The notes under the pieces were generated by a model that was not told where the DNA came from, did no database searches, and worked only from the letters and a program-made list of their open reading frames with translations. Shown one piece after another: positions 20,988 through 29,860 of a stretch of DNA of 64,000 bases. Each line of letters starts with the position of its first letter. Within the stretch, counting starts at the first letter, position 1. The stretch is from assembly GCF_016863175.1 (NCBI RefSeq), contig NZ_BOOJ01000011.1:1-64000 (forward strand). Reading direction: 5' to 3'. A program made the position numbers and the translations under genes. Source of the DNA: Paraplanobispora siamensis (lineage in GTDB: Bacteria > Actinomycetota > Actinomycetes > Streptosporangiales > Streptosporangiaceae).

Positions 20988-22154
20988 TCAGCGGGGCGTC
21001 AGGACGATCGGGAAGGAGGTCACGCCGCGCACGAAGGCGTTGGGCAGGATGCGCGGGCCGCGGTCGTCGGCCCAGGCGGCCGAGCCGATCCGGCGCACGA
21101 ACTCCTCGAAGAAGATCCGCAGCTCCAGCCGGGCCAGCGCCGCGCCGAGGCAGAAGTGGGTGCCCAGGCCGAAGGCGATGTGCCCGCCGGGGACGCGGGT
21201 GACGTCGAAGACGTCGGGGTCGGTGAAGACGGCGGGGTCGCGGTTGGCGGAGCCGTACATCATCAGGACCTGCCGGCCCTCGGAGATCTTCTGGCCGGCC
21301 AGGACCGTGTCGCGGGTGGCGGTCCGGCACATGTTGAGGACGGGGGTGGTCCAGCGGATGAACTCCTCGACCGCGTCCCCGATCAGTCCGGGGTCCTCCC
21401 GCAGCAGCGCCCACTGCTCCGGGTGCCTGATCAGCGCGTCGATCGCGGTGGCGATGACGGTCCTGGTGGTCTCCGCCCCGCCGTCCAGCAACAGCAGCGC
21501 CTCGTTGGCCAGGTGCTCGTCGTCGTAGTCGGGCCGCCCGGCCCACAGCGTGGTCAGGTCGTCGTGCGGGCACCTGCGCCGCTCGGCGGCCAGCTCCAGC
21601 ACGGCCGTGGCGAACTCGCCCGCCGCCACGGCCGCGTCGTGGGTGACGTAGCGCAGGCCGCCCCCGGCCACGATGGTCGTCTCCGACCAGTGGACCAGTT
21701 CCGGCCAGCGCTCGTCGGGGAAGCCCAGCAGCCAGCCGATCATCCGGCCGGGCAACGGCGCGGCCAGCGCCGGCACGGCGTCCACGGCGCCCTCCTCCAG
21801 CGCCTCGTCGATCAGCTCGGTCACCACGGACCTGACCCGGTCGGTGTACTTCTCCGCGACGTAGCGCGGGGTGAAGCGCCGGTAGACCAGGCGGCGGCGC
21901 TCGGCGTGCTCGGGGTCGTCCATCCCGATCATCGACGGGTCGCTGGGCAGCTGCGGCCGGTAGCCGCCGGTGCTGGACCACAGCCTGCCGTCCCGCTCGA
22001 CCGCCGAGATGTCGGCGTGCCGGGAGATGCCCCACAGGCCGTTGCCCTCGTCGAAGTAGGCCGGGGCGTTCTCACGCAGCCAGGCGTAGACCGGGCCGGG
22101 ATCCCCGGCGTACATGTCTCCGTCGAGCAGGTCGATCCTGGCCGCGTGGTCCAT
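20988..22154 (-). CDS. Cytochrome P450, CYP142-like
   Basis: The 388-residue P450 has the I-helix motif GGAETT, the region [17 protein letters not shown] and the heme-binding loop [10 protein letters not shown] (Cys about 335). The order of motifs and the sequence around NMCRT match CYP142, which oxidises the terminal carbon of the cholesterol side chain in mycobacteria. Its substrate here is inferred. It lies 12 bp after the racemase gene on the same strand, with its own GAGAGGAA site, so the two are co-transcribed. Redox partners are not encoded in the window. Confidence 0.88.
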   Translation of the reverse strand: MDHAARIDLLDGDMYAGDPGPVYAWLRENAPAYFDEGNGLWGISRHADISAVERDGRLWSSTGGYRPQLPSDPSMIGMDDPEHAERRRLVYRRFTPRYVAEKYTDRVRSVVTELIDEALEEGAVDAVPALAAPLPGRMIGWLLGFPDERWPELVHWSETTIVAGGGLRYVTHDAAVAAGEFATAVLELAAERRRCPHDDLTTLWAGRPDYDDEHLANEALLLLDGGAETTRTVIATAIDALIRHPEQWALLREDPGLIGDAVEEFIRWTTPVLNMCRTATRDTVLAGQKISEGRQVLMMYGSANRDPAVFTDPDVFDVTRVPGGHIAFGLGTHFCLGAALARLELRIFFEEFVRRIGSAAWADDRGPRILPNAFVRGVTSFPIVLTPR

Positions 22155-22166
22155 CGTGACTTCCTC

Positions 22167-23300
22167 TCAGGCGAGTACTCCCGACGCCCGTAGCCCGGCG
22201 GCGGTCTCCTCCGGCAGGCCCCATGAGGACAGGTCGGCCAGCCGGGTGGCGGGGGAGAGGTCCTGCTCGGGCGCGCCCAGCAGCCGGGGCGCGGGCGCGG
22301 GCTGCCGCACCCCGCCGACCTCGACGAAGGCGCCGCGCGCCTTGTTGTGCGGGTGGTCGCCCGCCTCGGACATCTCCAGCACGGGGGAGACGCACGCGTC
22401 CGAGCCGTCGAACACCGCCTCCCACTCGGCGCGGGTGCGGGACCTGAACGCCTCGGCCAGCCGCTCGCGCAGCGCGGGCCAGTTGGCCCGGTCGTTGCGG
22501 TCGGGCAGGTCGGACAGGCCCATCAGGGAGATCATCTCGTTCCAGAACTGCGGCTCCAGCGCGCCCACCGCCATGAACTTTCCGTCGGCGGTCTCGTAGG
22601 TGTCGTACATGGGGGCGCCGGTGTCGAGCAGGTTGGTGCCGCGCGGGCCCCAGAAACCGCTCTGCACGCCGTGGTAGAACATCGCGAACAGCGTCGCGGC
22701 CCCGTCCACCATGGCGGCGTCGATCACCCGGCCCCGCCCGGTCCGCTCCCGCTCCAGCAGGGCCAGCAGCACGCCGTAGGCCAGCATCAGGCCGCCGCCG
22801 GCGAAGTCGCCGAGGATGTTGATCGGCGGGGTGGGCTTGCCGCCCTCGCGGCCGAGCATGGACAGGATCCCGGAGATCGCGATGTAGTCGATGTCGTGCC
22901 CGGCCGTCGGCGCCAGCGGGCCGTCCTGGCCCCAGCCGGTCATCCGCCCGTAGATCAGGCGGGGGTTGACCGCGTGCAGGTCCGCCGGACCGATGCCCAG
23001 GCGCTCGGCGACCCCCGGCCGGAAGACCTCGATGACCACGTCCGCGCTGGCGGCCAGGCTCTTGAACGCGGTCACCCCCTCGGGGGACTTCAGGTCCAGG
23101 CCGACGGTCCGCTTGCCGCGGTCCATGACGTCGGAACGCGGCCTGTCCCCGGCGGCGGCCACGGCGGAGACCCGGTCGACGCGCAGCACCTCCGCACCGT
23201 GGTCGGCCAGCATCATCCCGGCGAACGGCCCCGGGGCCAGTCCGGCCAGCTCCAGTACGCGAATCCCGGCCAGCGGGCCCTTCCTGCTCACGTGATCCAT
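22167..23300 (-). CDS. Alpha-methylacyl-CoA racemase (CaiB/BaiF family)
   Basis: The 377-residue family III CoA-transferase-fold protein has DVVIEVFRPGVAERLGIGP, the GHDIDYIAISG stretch with the His/Asp expected of racemases, and GRVIDAAMVDGA. Alpha-methylacyl-CoA racemases interconvert 2R and 2S methyl-branched acyl-CoAs so that beta-oxidation can proceed. ATG 23300 follows GGAGGGAAC; the upstream open frame is not part of the family. Coupled to a CYP142-like P450 it suggests side-chain catabolism of a sterol or other methyl-branched lipid. Confidence 0.87.
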   Translation of the reverse strand: MDHVSRKGPLAGIRVLELAGLAPGPFAGMMLADHGAEVLRVDRVSAVAAAGDRPRSDVMDRGKRTVGLDLKSPEGVTAFKSLAASADVVIEVFRPGVAERLGIGPADLHAVNPRLIYGRMTGWGQDGPLAPTAGHDIDYIAISGILSMLGREGGKPTPPINILGDFAGGGLMLAYGVLLALLERERTGRGRVIDAAMVDGAATLFAMFYHGVQSGFWGPRGTNLLDTGAPMYDTYETADGKFMAVGALEPQFWNEMISLMGLSDLPDRNDRANWPALRERLAEAFRSRTRAEWEAVFDGSDACVSPVLEMSEAGDHPHNKARGAFVEVGGVRQPAPAPRLLGAPEQDLSPATRLADLSSWGLPEETAAGLRASGVLA

Positions 23301-23334
23301 GGGGGTTCCCTCCGGGGTGCGCTCTCGAACTCTA

Positions 23335-23365
23335 ACCGGGCACCCGGTAAACAAGCAATCGCTTG
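23335..23365. promoter_or_regulatory. Two adjacent palindromes upstream of the racemase-P450 operon
   Basis: ACCGGG-CA-CCCGGT (23335-23348) and CAAGC-AATC-GCTTG (23352-23365) stand side by side 35 bp before the racemase start. Both look like TetR-class operators, the second like sites seen at acyl-CoA metabolism genes. No regulator gene is adjacent. Confidence 0.55.
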
Positions 23366-23501
23366 GTAGTGCGCGGCTCATCCTGCGAGGCCAGTAGAAC
23401 AACATTCCGCTCTCCCTGGCAAGACGCTCGGCGAGACGGGCGGGGCGTGTGGGAAACTTGCGGCTCGACGGATCGGGACCTGGGGACCTGGGGGACGGGG
23501 C

Positions 23502-25409
23502 ATGGCACATCCGCACGGGGGACGCGCGGTCGCCGGACGGTACACACTCATGCGCGAGCTCGGCCGGGGCGGCATGGGAGTGGTGTGGGAGGGCTACGAC
23601 ACGGTCCTCGACCGCCCGGTCGCGGTCAAGGAGGTCCTGCTCCCGCCGCACCTGTCACCGGCCGAGCACGAGCGCCAGCTGACCCGCACCTCCCGGGAGG
23701 CCAGGACCGCGGCCCGGCTCAACCACCCGGGCATCGTGGCGGTCTACGACGTGGCCGAGGAGGACGGCCGCCCCTGGATCATCATGGAGCTGGTCAGGGC
23801 GCGCGGGCTCGACGAGGTCGGCTCGCTGCCGGTGCGCCAGGTCGCCCACATCGGCCGCCAGGTGCTGTCGGCGCTGCACGTGGCCCACCAGGCCGGGATC
23901 ATGCACCGCGACGTCAAGCCGAGCAACATCCTGCTCACCTCCGAGGGCCGGGCGGTGCTGACCGACTTCGGCATCGCCACCGTGGAGGGCGACGTCTCGC
24001 TGACCCAGACCGGCATGGTCACCGGCTCGCCCAGCTTCCTGCCGCCCGAGCGCGCCACGGGCACGCCCGCCGGTCCCTGGTCGGACCTGTGGGCGCTGGG
24101 CGCGACGCTCTACGCGATGCTGGTGGGCCGGGCGCCCTTCGAGCGCCAGGACGCCATCTCCACGCTGGGGGCGCTGCTCACCGAGGAGGCCGACTTCAGC
24201 CCGGTGCCCCCGGAGATGTACGAGGTCCTGTACGGCCTGATGCAGCGCGAGCCCGCGCACCGCCTCACCGCCGAGCAGGCCGACGCGCTGCTGGCCGAGG
24301 TGAGCGGGGACACGGTCACCATGGCCCGGCGGTCCGGGGTCCACCCCTCCGTCCTGACCGCGTCCACCCCCGGGACGGACGCGGCGGCCGGGCGGCTCCC
24401 GGTGGGGCAGTTCTCGACGGGGCAGCGGCTCCCGGGCGGGAATCCTCAGGCCCGGCTTCCGGACGGCCCCCCTCAGACGGGGCATTCCCCCGTCCGGCAG
24501 CCCACCGCGCCGTCCCACCCCGTCCGGGGCCGCGGTGCGGGGGCCGCGGAGCCCCGGCGACGGCGCGGCCCGGTCGCCGTGGTCGTGGCGCTGGCGGTGG
24601 TCCTGCTGGGCGCCGGCGCCGCCGGATGGATCATGTCCGCCGAGGACGGGCAGGTGGCCGCCGAGGCGGCTCCGGCCGCGGACGAGCCCTCCGCCGCGTC
24701 CACCGCGGACGACGAGCCCGCCGAGAAGGAGTCGGAGAAGCCCGCGTCCCCCAAGCCCGAGCCCAGCCCCACCAGGAGCAGCCGCCCGGCCGCCGCCAGG
24801 CCGGACCTGGCCGTCACCGAGAAGGACGACTGGTCCATCAAGCACCCCGAGGGCTGGCGGGCCCAGGCCCTGCCCGGCGGGGCGGGCGTGCGCTGGACGC
24901 GGCCGGACGGCGACGCCTCCATGTCGGTGGAGGTCATGCGCTCGATCGGCGACCTGGAGTCGCTGTGGTCGAACGCCAGGGCGGACACCGCGCGGCGCAG
25001 CCAGATCATCACCCAGGACTGGAACCCGGTCACCACCGCCTACGGCAGCGGGCTCGACTGGCGGCTCACCTGGCGCCCGCGGGAGGACGGCGCGACGGGC
25101 GGGGACGGCGATCCCGGCGAGGTCGGCGAGGTCGGCGAGATAGACGACGGCGGCAGGGCCGACGAGGCCGACGGGAACGACGAGTACGGCGAGGACGCGG
25201 AGTACGGCGAGGGTGCGGAGTACGGAGAGGACGCCGGGTCGCAGGAGGAATCCTCCGCGCGCAGCTACCGCGAGACACGGCGCTTCATCGAGGTCGGCGA
25301 CATCGCGGTGGTCCTGACCTGGGTGGTTCCCGCCGAGGAGGGCGGCGCCTCGGACGGCACGATGCGCTCGGTGTTCGACAGCTTCCAGGTGTGGCGCCGC
25401 GTCACCTGA
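23502..25409 (+). CDS. Membrane Ser/Thr protein kinase (PknB-like)
   Basis: The 635-residue receptor kinase has the catalytic domain at about residues 12-270: GRGGMG loop, VAVKEV with Lys43, HRDVKPSN with Asp137, DFG, and a proline-rich linker. One membrane helix (about 357-377, VAVVVALAVVLLGAGAAGWIM) precedes an extracellular region with a Pro/Ser/Glu stalk and a domain of about 210 residues (WSIKHPEGWRAQALPGGAGV). That domain is interrupted by a highly acidic repeat (EYGEDAEYGEGAEYGED) and is not a PASTA array. The ligand is unknown. Confidence 0.92.
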   Translation: MAHPHGGRAVAGRYTLMRELGRGGMGVVWEGYDTVLDRPVAVKEVLLPPHLSPAEHERQLTRTSREARTAARLNHPGIVAVYDVAEEDGRPWIIMELVRARGLDEVGSLPVRQVAHIGRQVLSALHVAHQAGIMHRDVKPSNILLTSEGRAVLTDFGIATVEGDVSLTQTGMVTGSPSFLPPERATGTPAGPWSDLWALGATLYAMLVGRAPFERQDAISTLGALLTEEADFSPVPPEMYEVLYGLMQREPAHRLTAEQADALLAEVSGDTVTMARRSGVHPSVLTASTPGTDAAAGRLPVGQFSTGQRLPGGNPQARLPDGPPQTGHSPVRQPTAPSHPVRGRGAGAAEPRRRRGPVAVVVALAVVLLGAGAAGWIMSAEDGQVAAEAAPAADEPSAASTADDEPAEKESEKPASPKPEPSPTRSSRPAAARPDLAVTEKDDWSIKHPEGWRAQALPGGAGVRWTRPDGDASMSVEVMRSIGDLESLWSNARADTARRSQIITQDWNPVTTAYGSGLDWRLTWRPREDGATGGDGDPGEVGEVGEIDDGGRADEADGNDEYGEDAEYGEGAEYGEDAGSQEESSARSYRETRRFIEVGDIAVVLTWVVPAEEGGASDGTMRSVFDSFQVWRRVT

Positions 25410-25539
25410 CGGGGATGCGGACATTACCTCCTCAAAGAGTTTTCAGGGGTTTAACCCACCCCTCCTGGCTTATGGGATATCGGGGATATAACGTTCTATG
25501 GGCGATCTTTCCGGTCGAGAGTCCTGGGGGTGATGTTCT

Positions 25540-26907
25540 GTGACACGTACGACACAGATGTCGGAGCACCGGAGGGCGGTCGAGCGGATCAGGGAGTCGT
25601 ACTCGGCGATTCCGCAGGACGCGCCGCCCCGGCTGGCCAAGGCCACCACCAACCTGTTCAGGTTCCGCAAGGGCGCCCAGGGGGCCCCGCTCTCCGCCAA
25701 GGACCTCGACCGGGTCATCGAGGTCGACCCGGTCACCATGACCGCCGAGGTCCAGGGCATGACGACCTACGAGCACCTCGTGGACGCCACGCTCCCGCAC
25801 GGGCTGATGCCGTACGTCGTCCCGCAGCTCAAGACCATCACGCTCGGCGGCGCCGTCACCGGGCTCGGCATCGAGTCCACCAGCTTCCGCGACGGGCTGC
25901 CGCACGAGTCGGTCGAGGAGATGGAGATCCTCACCGGCGACGGGCGCATCGTCGTGGCACGCGACGACAACGAGCACCACGACCTGTTCCGGGCCTTCCC
26001 CAACTCCTACGGCACGCTCGGTTACGCCCTCCGCCTGCGGATCAGGCTCAGGCCCGTGCAGCCGTACGTCCGGCTCACGCACATCAAGTTCACCGACGCC
26101 CACAAGTGCATGCTCGCCATGCAGGAGATCTGCGAGAGCCGCGAGCACGACGGGGAGCCGGTCGACTTCGTCGACGGCACGTTCTTCGAGCCGGGTGAGC
26201 TCTACATCACCGTCGGCCGCTTCGCCGAGCGCGCGCCGTACGTCTCCGACTACACGGGGATGCGGATCTACTACCAGTCGATCCAGAGCAGGACCCGCGA
26301 CTGGCTGACGGTCCGCGACTATCTGTGGCGCTGGGACACCGACTGGTTCTGGTGCTCGCGGGCCTTCGGCGTGCAGGGGCCGCTGGTGCGCTCGCTGATG
26401 CCGCGCCGGTGGATGCGCTCCGACGTCTACCGCAGGCTCGTCGGCCTCGACCGCAAGTACGGCCTGGTCGCCCGGGTGGACCGGTGGCGCAACCAGCCCA
26501 TGCAGGAGTCGGTCATCCAGGACATCGAGGTGCCCGTCGAGCGGGGGGCGGACTTCCTGGAGTTCTTCCACGAGAAGGTCGGCATGACGCCGGTGTGGAT
26601 GTGCCCGCTCACCTCGACCGGCCGCTGGCCGCTCTATCCGCTGGAGCCCGGGCGGCTGTATGTGAACTTCGGTTTCTGGGGGACCGTCCCGCTGCCCCGG
26701 GGGCAGTTCGACGGCTACCACAACCGTCTCATCGAGCGCGAGGTGCACGCGCTGGAGGGGCACAAGTCGCTGTACTCCACGTCGTTCTACCCCCGGGACG
26801 AATTCTGGCGTCTGTACAACGGTGACGCCTACTGGCCGGTCAAACGGGCCTACGACCCCGGCGGCCGGTTGCTCGACCTCTACGACAAGTGTGTGCGGGG
26901 GCGTTAA
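25540..26907 (+). CDS. tmsA: FAD-dependent oxidoreductase TmsA (10-methyl fatty acid synthesis)
   Basis: The 455-residue protein has an FAD-binding type 4 domain (PYVVPQLKTITLGGAVTGLGIES; GTLGYALRLRIRLRP). This family member is coupled to a fatty-acid methyltransferase (13-nt gap to tmsB). In mycobacteria and other actinobacteria the pair makes 10-methyl branched fatty acids such as tuberculostearic acid: the partner forms a 10-methylene group on an oleoyl phospholipid and this enzyme reduces it. The GTG start follows GGGGGTGA. The function is inferred from the pair and the family, with good support. Confidence 0.85.
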   Translation: MTRTTQMSEHRRAVERIRESYSAIPQDAPPRLAKATTNLFRFRKGAQGAPLSAKDLDRVIEVDPVTMTAEVQGMTTYEHLVDATLPHGLMPYVVPQLKTITLGGAVTGLGIESTSFRDGLPHESVEEMEILTGDGRIVVARDDNEHHDLFRAFPNSYGTLGYALRLRIRLRPVQPYVRLTHIKFTDAHKCMLAMQEICESREHDGEPVDFVDGTFFEPGELYITVGRFAERAPYVSDYTGMRIYYQSIQSRTRDWLTVRDYLWRWDTDWFWCSRAFGVQGPLVRSLMPRRWMRSDVYRRLVGLDRKYGLVARVDRWRNQPMQESVIQDIEVPVERGADFLEFFHEKVGMTPVWMCPLTSTGRWPLYPLEPGRLYVNFGFWGTVPLPRGQFDGYHNRLIEREVHALEGHKSLYSTSFYPRDEFWRLYNGDAYWPVKRAYDPGGRLLDLYDKCVRGR

Positions 26908-26920
26908 GGAGGTTCCTGCT

Positions 26921-28180
26921 GTGAAGCTCGCGGAAATATTCGAGAAGGTCGTGGGATCGGGGACGGGCATCCGTCTCATCGCCTACGACGGCAGCAAGGC
27001 GGGCCCGGACGGCGCGGACATCACCCTCGAGGTGAAGTCCCCGGTCGCGGTGGCCTACCTGGCGCAGGCCCCGGGCGAACTGGGGCTGGCCCGTGCCTAT
27101 GTCTCCGGGCACCTCGACGTGCACGGGGACATGTACACCCTGCTGTCCCGCATGTGGTCGCTCACCATCAACGACATCCCGATGAACGAGAAGGTCGCGG
27201 CGATCCGCGCGCTCGGTATCAAGCCGCTGCTGACACGGCTGCAGCCCCCGCCGCAGGAGATGCGGCGCAGCATGATGGCCAAGCTGGGCAGCAGGCACGC
27301 CAAGAAGCGCGACGCCGAGGCGATCCACCACCACTACGACGTATCCAACACCTTCTACGAGTGGGTGCTCGGCCCGTCCATGGCCTACACCTGCGCGGTC
27401 TTCCCCTCCGAGGAGGCCTCGCTGGAGGAGGCGCAGTTCGCCAAGTTCGACCTGGTGGCCAGGAAGCTCGGCCTCAAGCCCGGCATGCGGCTGCTGGACG
27501 TGGGCTGCGGCTGGGGCGGCATGGCCATGCACGCCGCCCGCGAGTACGGGGTGAAGGTCCTGGCGGTCACCCTCTCGCGCCAGCAGGCCGAGTGGGGGCA
27601 GAAGGCCGTGGCCGAGGCCGGTCTCAGCGACCTGGTCGAGATCCGGCACATGGACTACCGCGACGTGCGGGAGACCGGCTTCGACGCGGTCAGCTCGATC
27701 GGCCTGACCGAGCACATCGGCAAGGAACAGCTGCCGTTCTACTTCCGGTTCCTGTACGACAAGCTCGTCCCCGGCGGCCGGCTGCTCAACCACTGCATCA
27801 CCCGGCCGACCGGGACGGAGAAGACCCTCAACGCCGGCGGTTTCATCAACCGCTACGTCTTCCCCGACGGGGAGCTGGAGTCGGTCGGCTACCTGGTCCG
27901 CCAGATGGAGGACATCGGCTTCGAGATCCGCCACGAGGAGAACCTGCGCGAGCACTACGCGCAGACCCTGCGCTACTGGTGCGCCAACCTGGACGAGCAC
28001 TGGGACGAGGCCGTGAAGGAGGTCGGCCAGGGCACCGCCAGGGTCTGGCGGCTCTACATGGCCGGCTGCATCGTCGGATTCGAACGCAACAAGATCCAGC
28101 TCCACCAGGTGCTGGCCACCAGGCTCGACGCCGAGGGCGGGGCCCACATGCCGCTGCGCCCCTCGCTCGACTGGCCCTGA
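26921..28180 (+). CDS. tmsB: S-adenosylmethionine fatty-acid methyltransferase TmsB
   Basis: The 419-residue protein belongs to the cyclopropane-fatty-acid-synthase/UfaA1 class. The Ado-Met site is LLDVGCGWGGMA (about residues 190-201), and HHHYDVSNTFYEWVLGPSMAYTCA is the CFA-synthase signature. It should methylate the oleic chain of membrane phospholipids. GTG 26921 follows AAGGAGG (8-nt spacing) and is close to the tmsA stop, so the two are one operon. No tmsC gene follows. Confidence 0.88.
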   Translation: MKLAEIFEKVVGSGTGIRLIAYDGSKAGPDGADITLEVKSPVAVAYLAQAPGELGLARAYVSGHLDVHGDMYTLLSRMWSLTINDIPMNEKVAAIRALGIKPLLTRLQPPPQEMRRSMMAKLGSRHAKKRDAEAIHHHYDVSNTFYEWVLGPSMAYTCAVFPSEEASLEEAQFAKFDLVARKLGLKPGMRLLDVGCGWGGMAMHAAREYGVKVLAVTLSRQQAEWGQKAVAEAGLSDLVEIRHMDYRDVRETGFDAVSSIGLTEHIGKEQLPFYFRFLYDKLVPGGRLLNHCITRPTGTEKTLNAGGFINRYVFPDGELESVGYLVRQMEDIGFEIRHEENLREHYAQTLRYWCANLDEHWDEAVKEVGQGTARVWRLYMAGCIVGFERNKIQLHQVLATRLDAEGGAHMPLRPSLDWP

Positions 28181-28203
28181 CCGGCACCACTGCCGTCGTT
28201 CGT

Positions 28204-28253
28204 GAGAGCCGCGGCCGTCCTCGCCCCCGCACGGGCGGACGGCCGCGGCTCTC
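28204..28253. terminator. Bidirectional terminator between tmsB and the diguanylate cyclase gene
   Basis: GAGAGCCGCGGCCGTCC (28204-28220) pairs perfectly with GGACGGCCGCGGCTCTC (28237-28253), a 17-bp stem. It lies between two convergent genes and can serve both. Confidence 0.75.
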
Positions 28254-28257
28254 GTCT

Positions 28258-29709
28258 TCAGGCGGCCATGATCGGGTCGGTGTCGTCGGCCGCGACCCAG
28301 CGGCCCCTGCCCAGGCGCTTGGCCGAGTACATCGCGGCGTCGGCGGCGCGCAGGATCCCCGGGGCCGTGGCACCGGGCTTCGCGCCGTCGTGGACGGCGA
28401 TGCCGATGCTGGCGCCGACGGAGAGCCGGTGCCCCTGGAACAGGGTCGGCGTGGAGACCTCGCGCAGGACGCGCTCGGCCAGCTCCACCGTGGCCTCCAG
28501 CGGCCTGTCCCGGCACAGCAGGACGAACTCGTCGCCGCCGAGCCTGGCCGCCAGGTCGCCGTCCCCGGCCAGGGCGGACAGACGGCCGGCGACCGACAGC
28601 AGGACGGCGTCCCCGGCGTCGTGGCCGTGGGTGTCGTTGATCTCCTTGAAGCCGTCGAGGTCGAGGTAGAGCACCGTGATCCCGGAACGGGAGTCGTCCA
28701 CGGCCAGCTGCAGGGTGTCGTTCAGGACCGTCCGGTTGGCCAGGCCGGTGAGGGGGTCGTGCCGCGCCTGGTAGACGAGCTGGGCCTGCATGCGCTCCTG
28801 CTCGCGGACCGCTCCCGTGAACCGGGCCAGCACGAAGGCCGCGCAGGCCGCGCTGGCGGCGATGGTCAGCATCTCCTGCTCGCTGAAGCCCGCGTACCTC
28901 AGGGCGAGGGTGGGCGTGCCCAGCAGGGCCAGCCCGAGGAAGACGACCCGGGCCGGGTGCAGGGTGTGGACCTGGGATCCGGAACGGGTCAGCTCGGACC
29001 GGCCGGGATGAAGCGCGGCCGTGACCAGCACCGCGTGGCCCAGCAGCAGCCCGGCGCCGAGCTTCTCCACGTACTGGTAGTCGAGCACGTAGGGCAGCAG
29101 GTTGTAGCCGAGGTCGACCGCCAGATAGACGAAGACCGCGGTGAGCAGCAGACGGGTGGGGGCGCCGCGCTCGCCGGGGGACAGGGTGAGGAACAGCGTG
29201 GCCGCGAGCAGGACGATGTCCCCGACCGGGTAGAGGGCCGGGATGACGGCGTCGTCGAGGCCGTAGCCCAGGAGCGGCTGGATCAGGAACTGCCAGGAGG
29301 CCAGCCCGGCCACCGTGGTGAGGGTCAGCGCGTCGAGCACGCCCCCGCGCAGCCGGCCGGGCGCGCGGCGGCGGGCCATCAGCACCAGGGCGGTGGCGAT
29401 CAGGGGATAACCGCCGAGCCAGAACGCGTCGCTGATCCCGACCGGGGGCACCTCGCCGGTGGTCAGCAGGAAGCCCATCTCGATCGCGTCACCGGTCAGC
29501 CAGAGCGTCTGGGCGAGCGCGATCAGCAACCACGGCCGCCGGTCCCCGTCTCCGACCAGCCGCAGCGCCGCCCACCAGGACAGAGCGCAGACGACACCGT
29601 ACAGGGCGAAGTACATGATCTCGCCGGCCGTCGTCGCGTACATGACGGCGGTCACGGCGGCGATCGCTCCCGCCACGCCCAAAAAGGCCCACGCTCTTCC
29701 GGCTGTCAT
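28258..29709 (-). CDS. Membrane diguanylate cyclase (GGDEF)
   Basis: The 483-residue protein has about nine membrane segments in the first 310 residues and a C-terminal GGDEF domain (HDPLTGLANR near 320, GGDEF near 390). The intact active-site motif predicts synthesis of cyclic di-GMP. The allosteric inhibition site usually present before GGDEF (RxxD) is GDGD here, so product inhibition is probably lost. There is no EAL domain. The membrane region may sense an unknown signal. Confidence 0.9.
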   Translation of the reverse strand: MTAGRAWAFLGVAGAIAAVTAVMYATTAGEIMYFALYGVVCALSWWAALRLVGDGDRRPWLLIALAQTLWLTGDAIEMGFLLTTGEVPPVGISDAFWLGGYPLIATALVLMARRRAPGRLRGGVLDALTLTTVAGLASWQFLIQPLLGYGLDDAVIPALYPVGDIVLLAATLFLTLSPGERGAPTRLLLTAVFVYLAVDLGYNLLPYVLDYQYVEKLGAGLLLGHAVLVTAALHPGRSELTRSGSQVHTLHPARVVFLGLALLGTPTLALRYAGFSEQEMLTIAASAACAAFVLARFTGAVREQERMQAQLVYQARHDPLTGLANRTVLNDTLQLAVDDSRSGITVLYLDLDGFKEINDTHGHDAGDAVLLSVAGRLSALAGDGDLAARLGGDEFVLLCRDRPLEATVELAERVLREVSTPTLFQGHRLSVGASIGIAVHDGAKPGATAPGILRAADAAMYSAKRLGRGRWVAADDTDPIMAA

Positions 29710-29860
29710 GCCCGTCCATCGGCAGCCCCGCCCCCGACCTGAGCGAAACCCGCCACCGATTCCACACGCCCCGGCAGCCCCGAAGCCGCCGGTGCTCCGG
29801 AGCCGGTACGGGGGGCCGGGACGCGGAGGTCTCCGGCGCCGCCGTACGGCGAGCGGGAGG

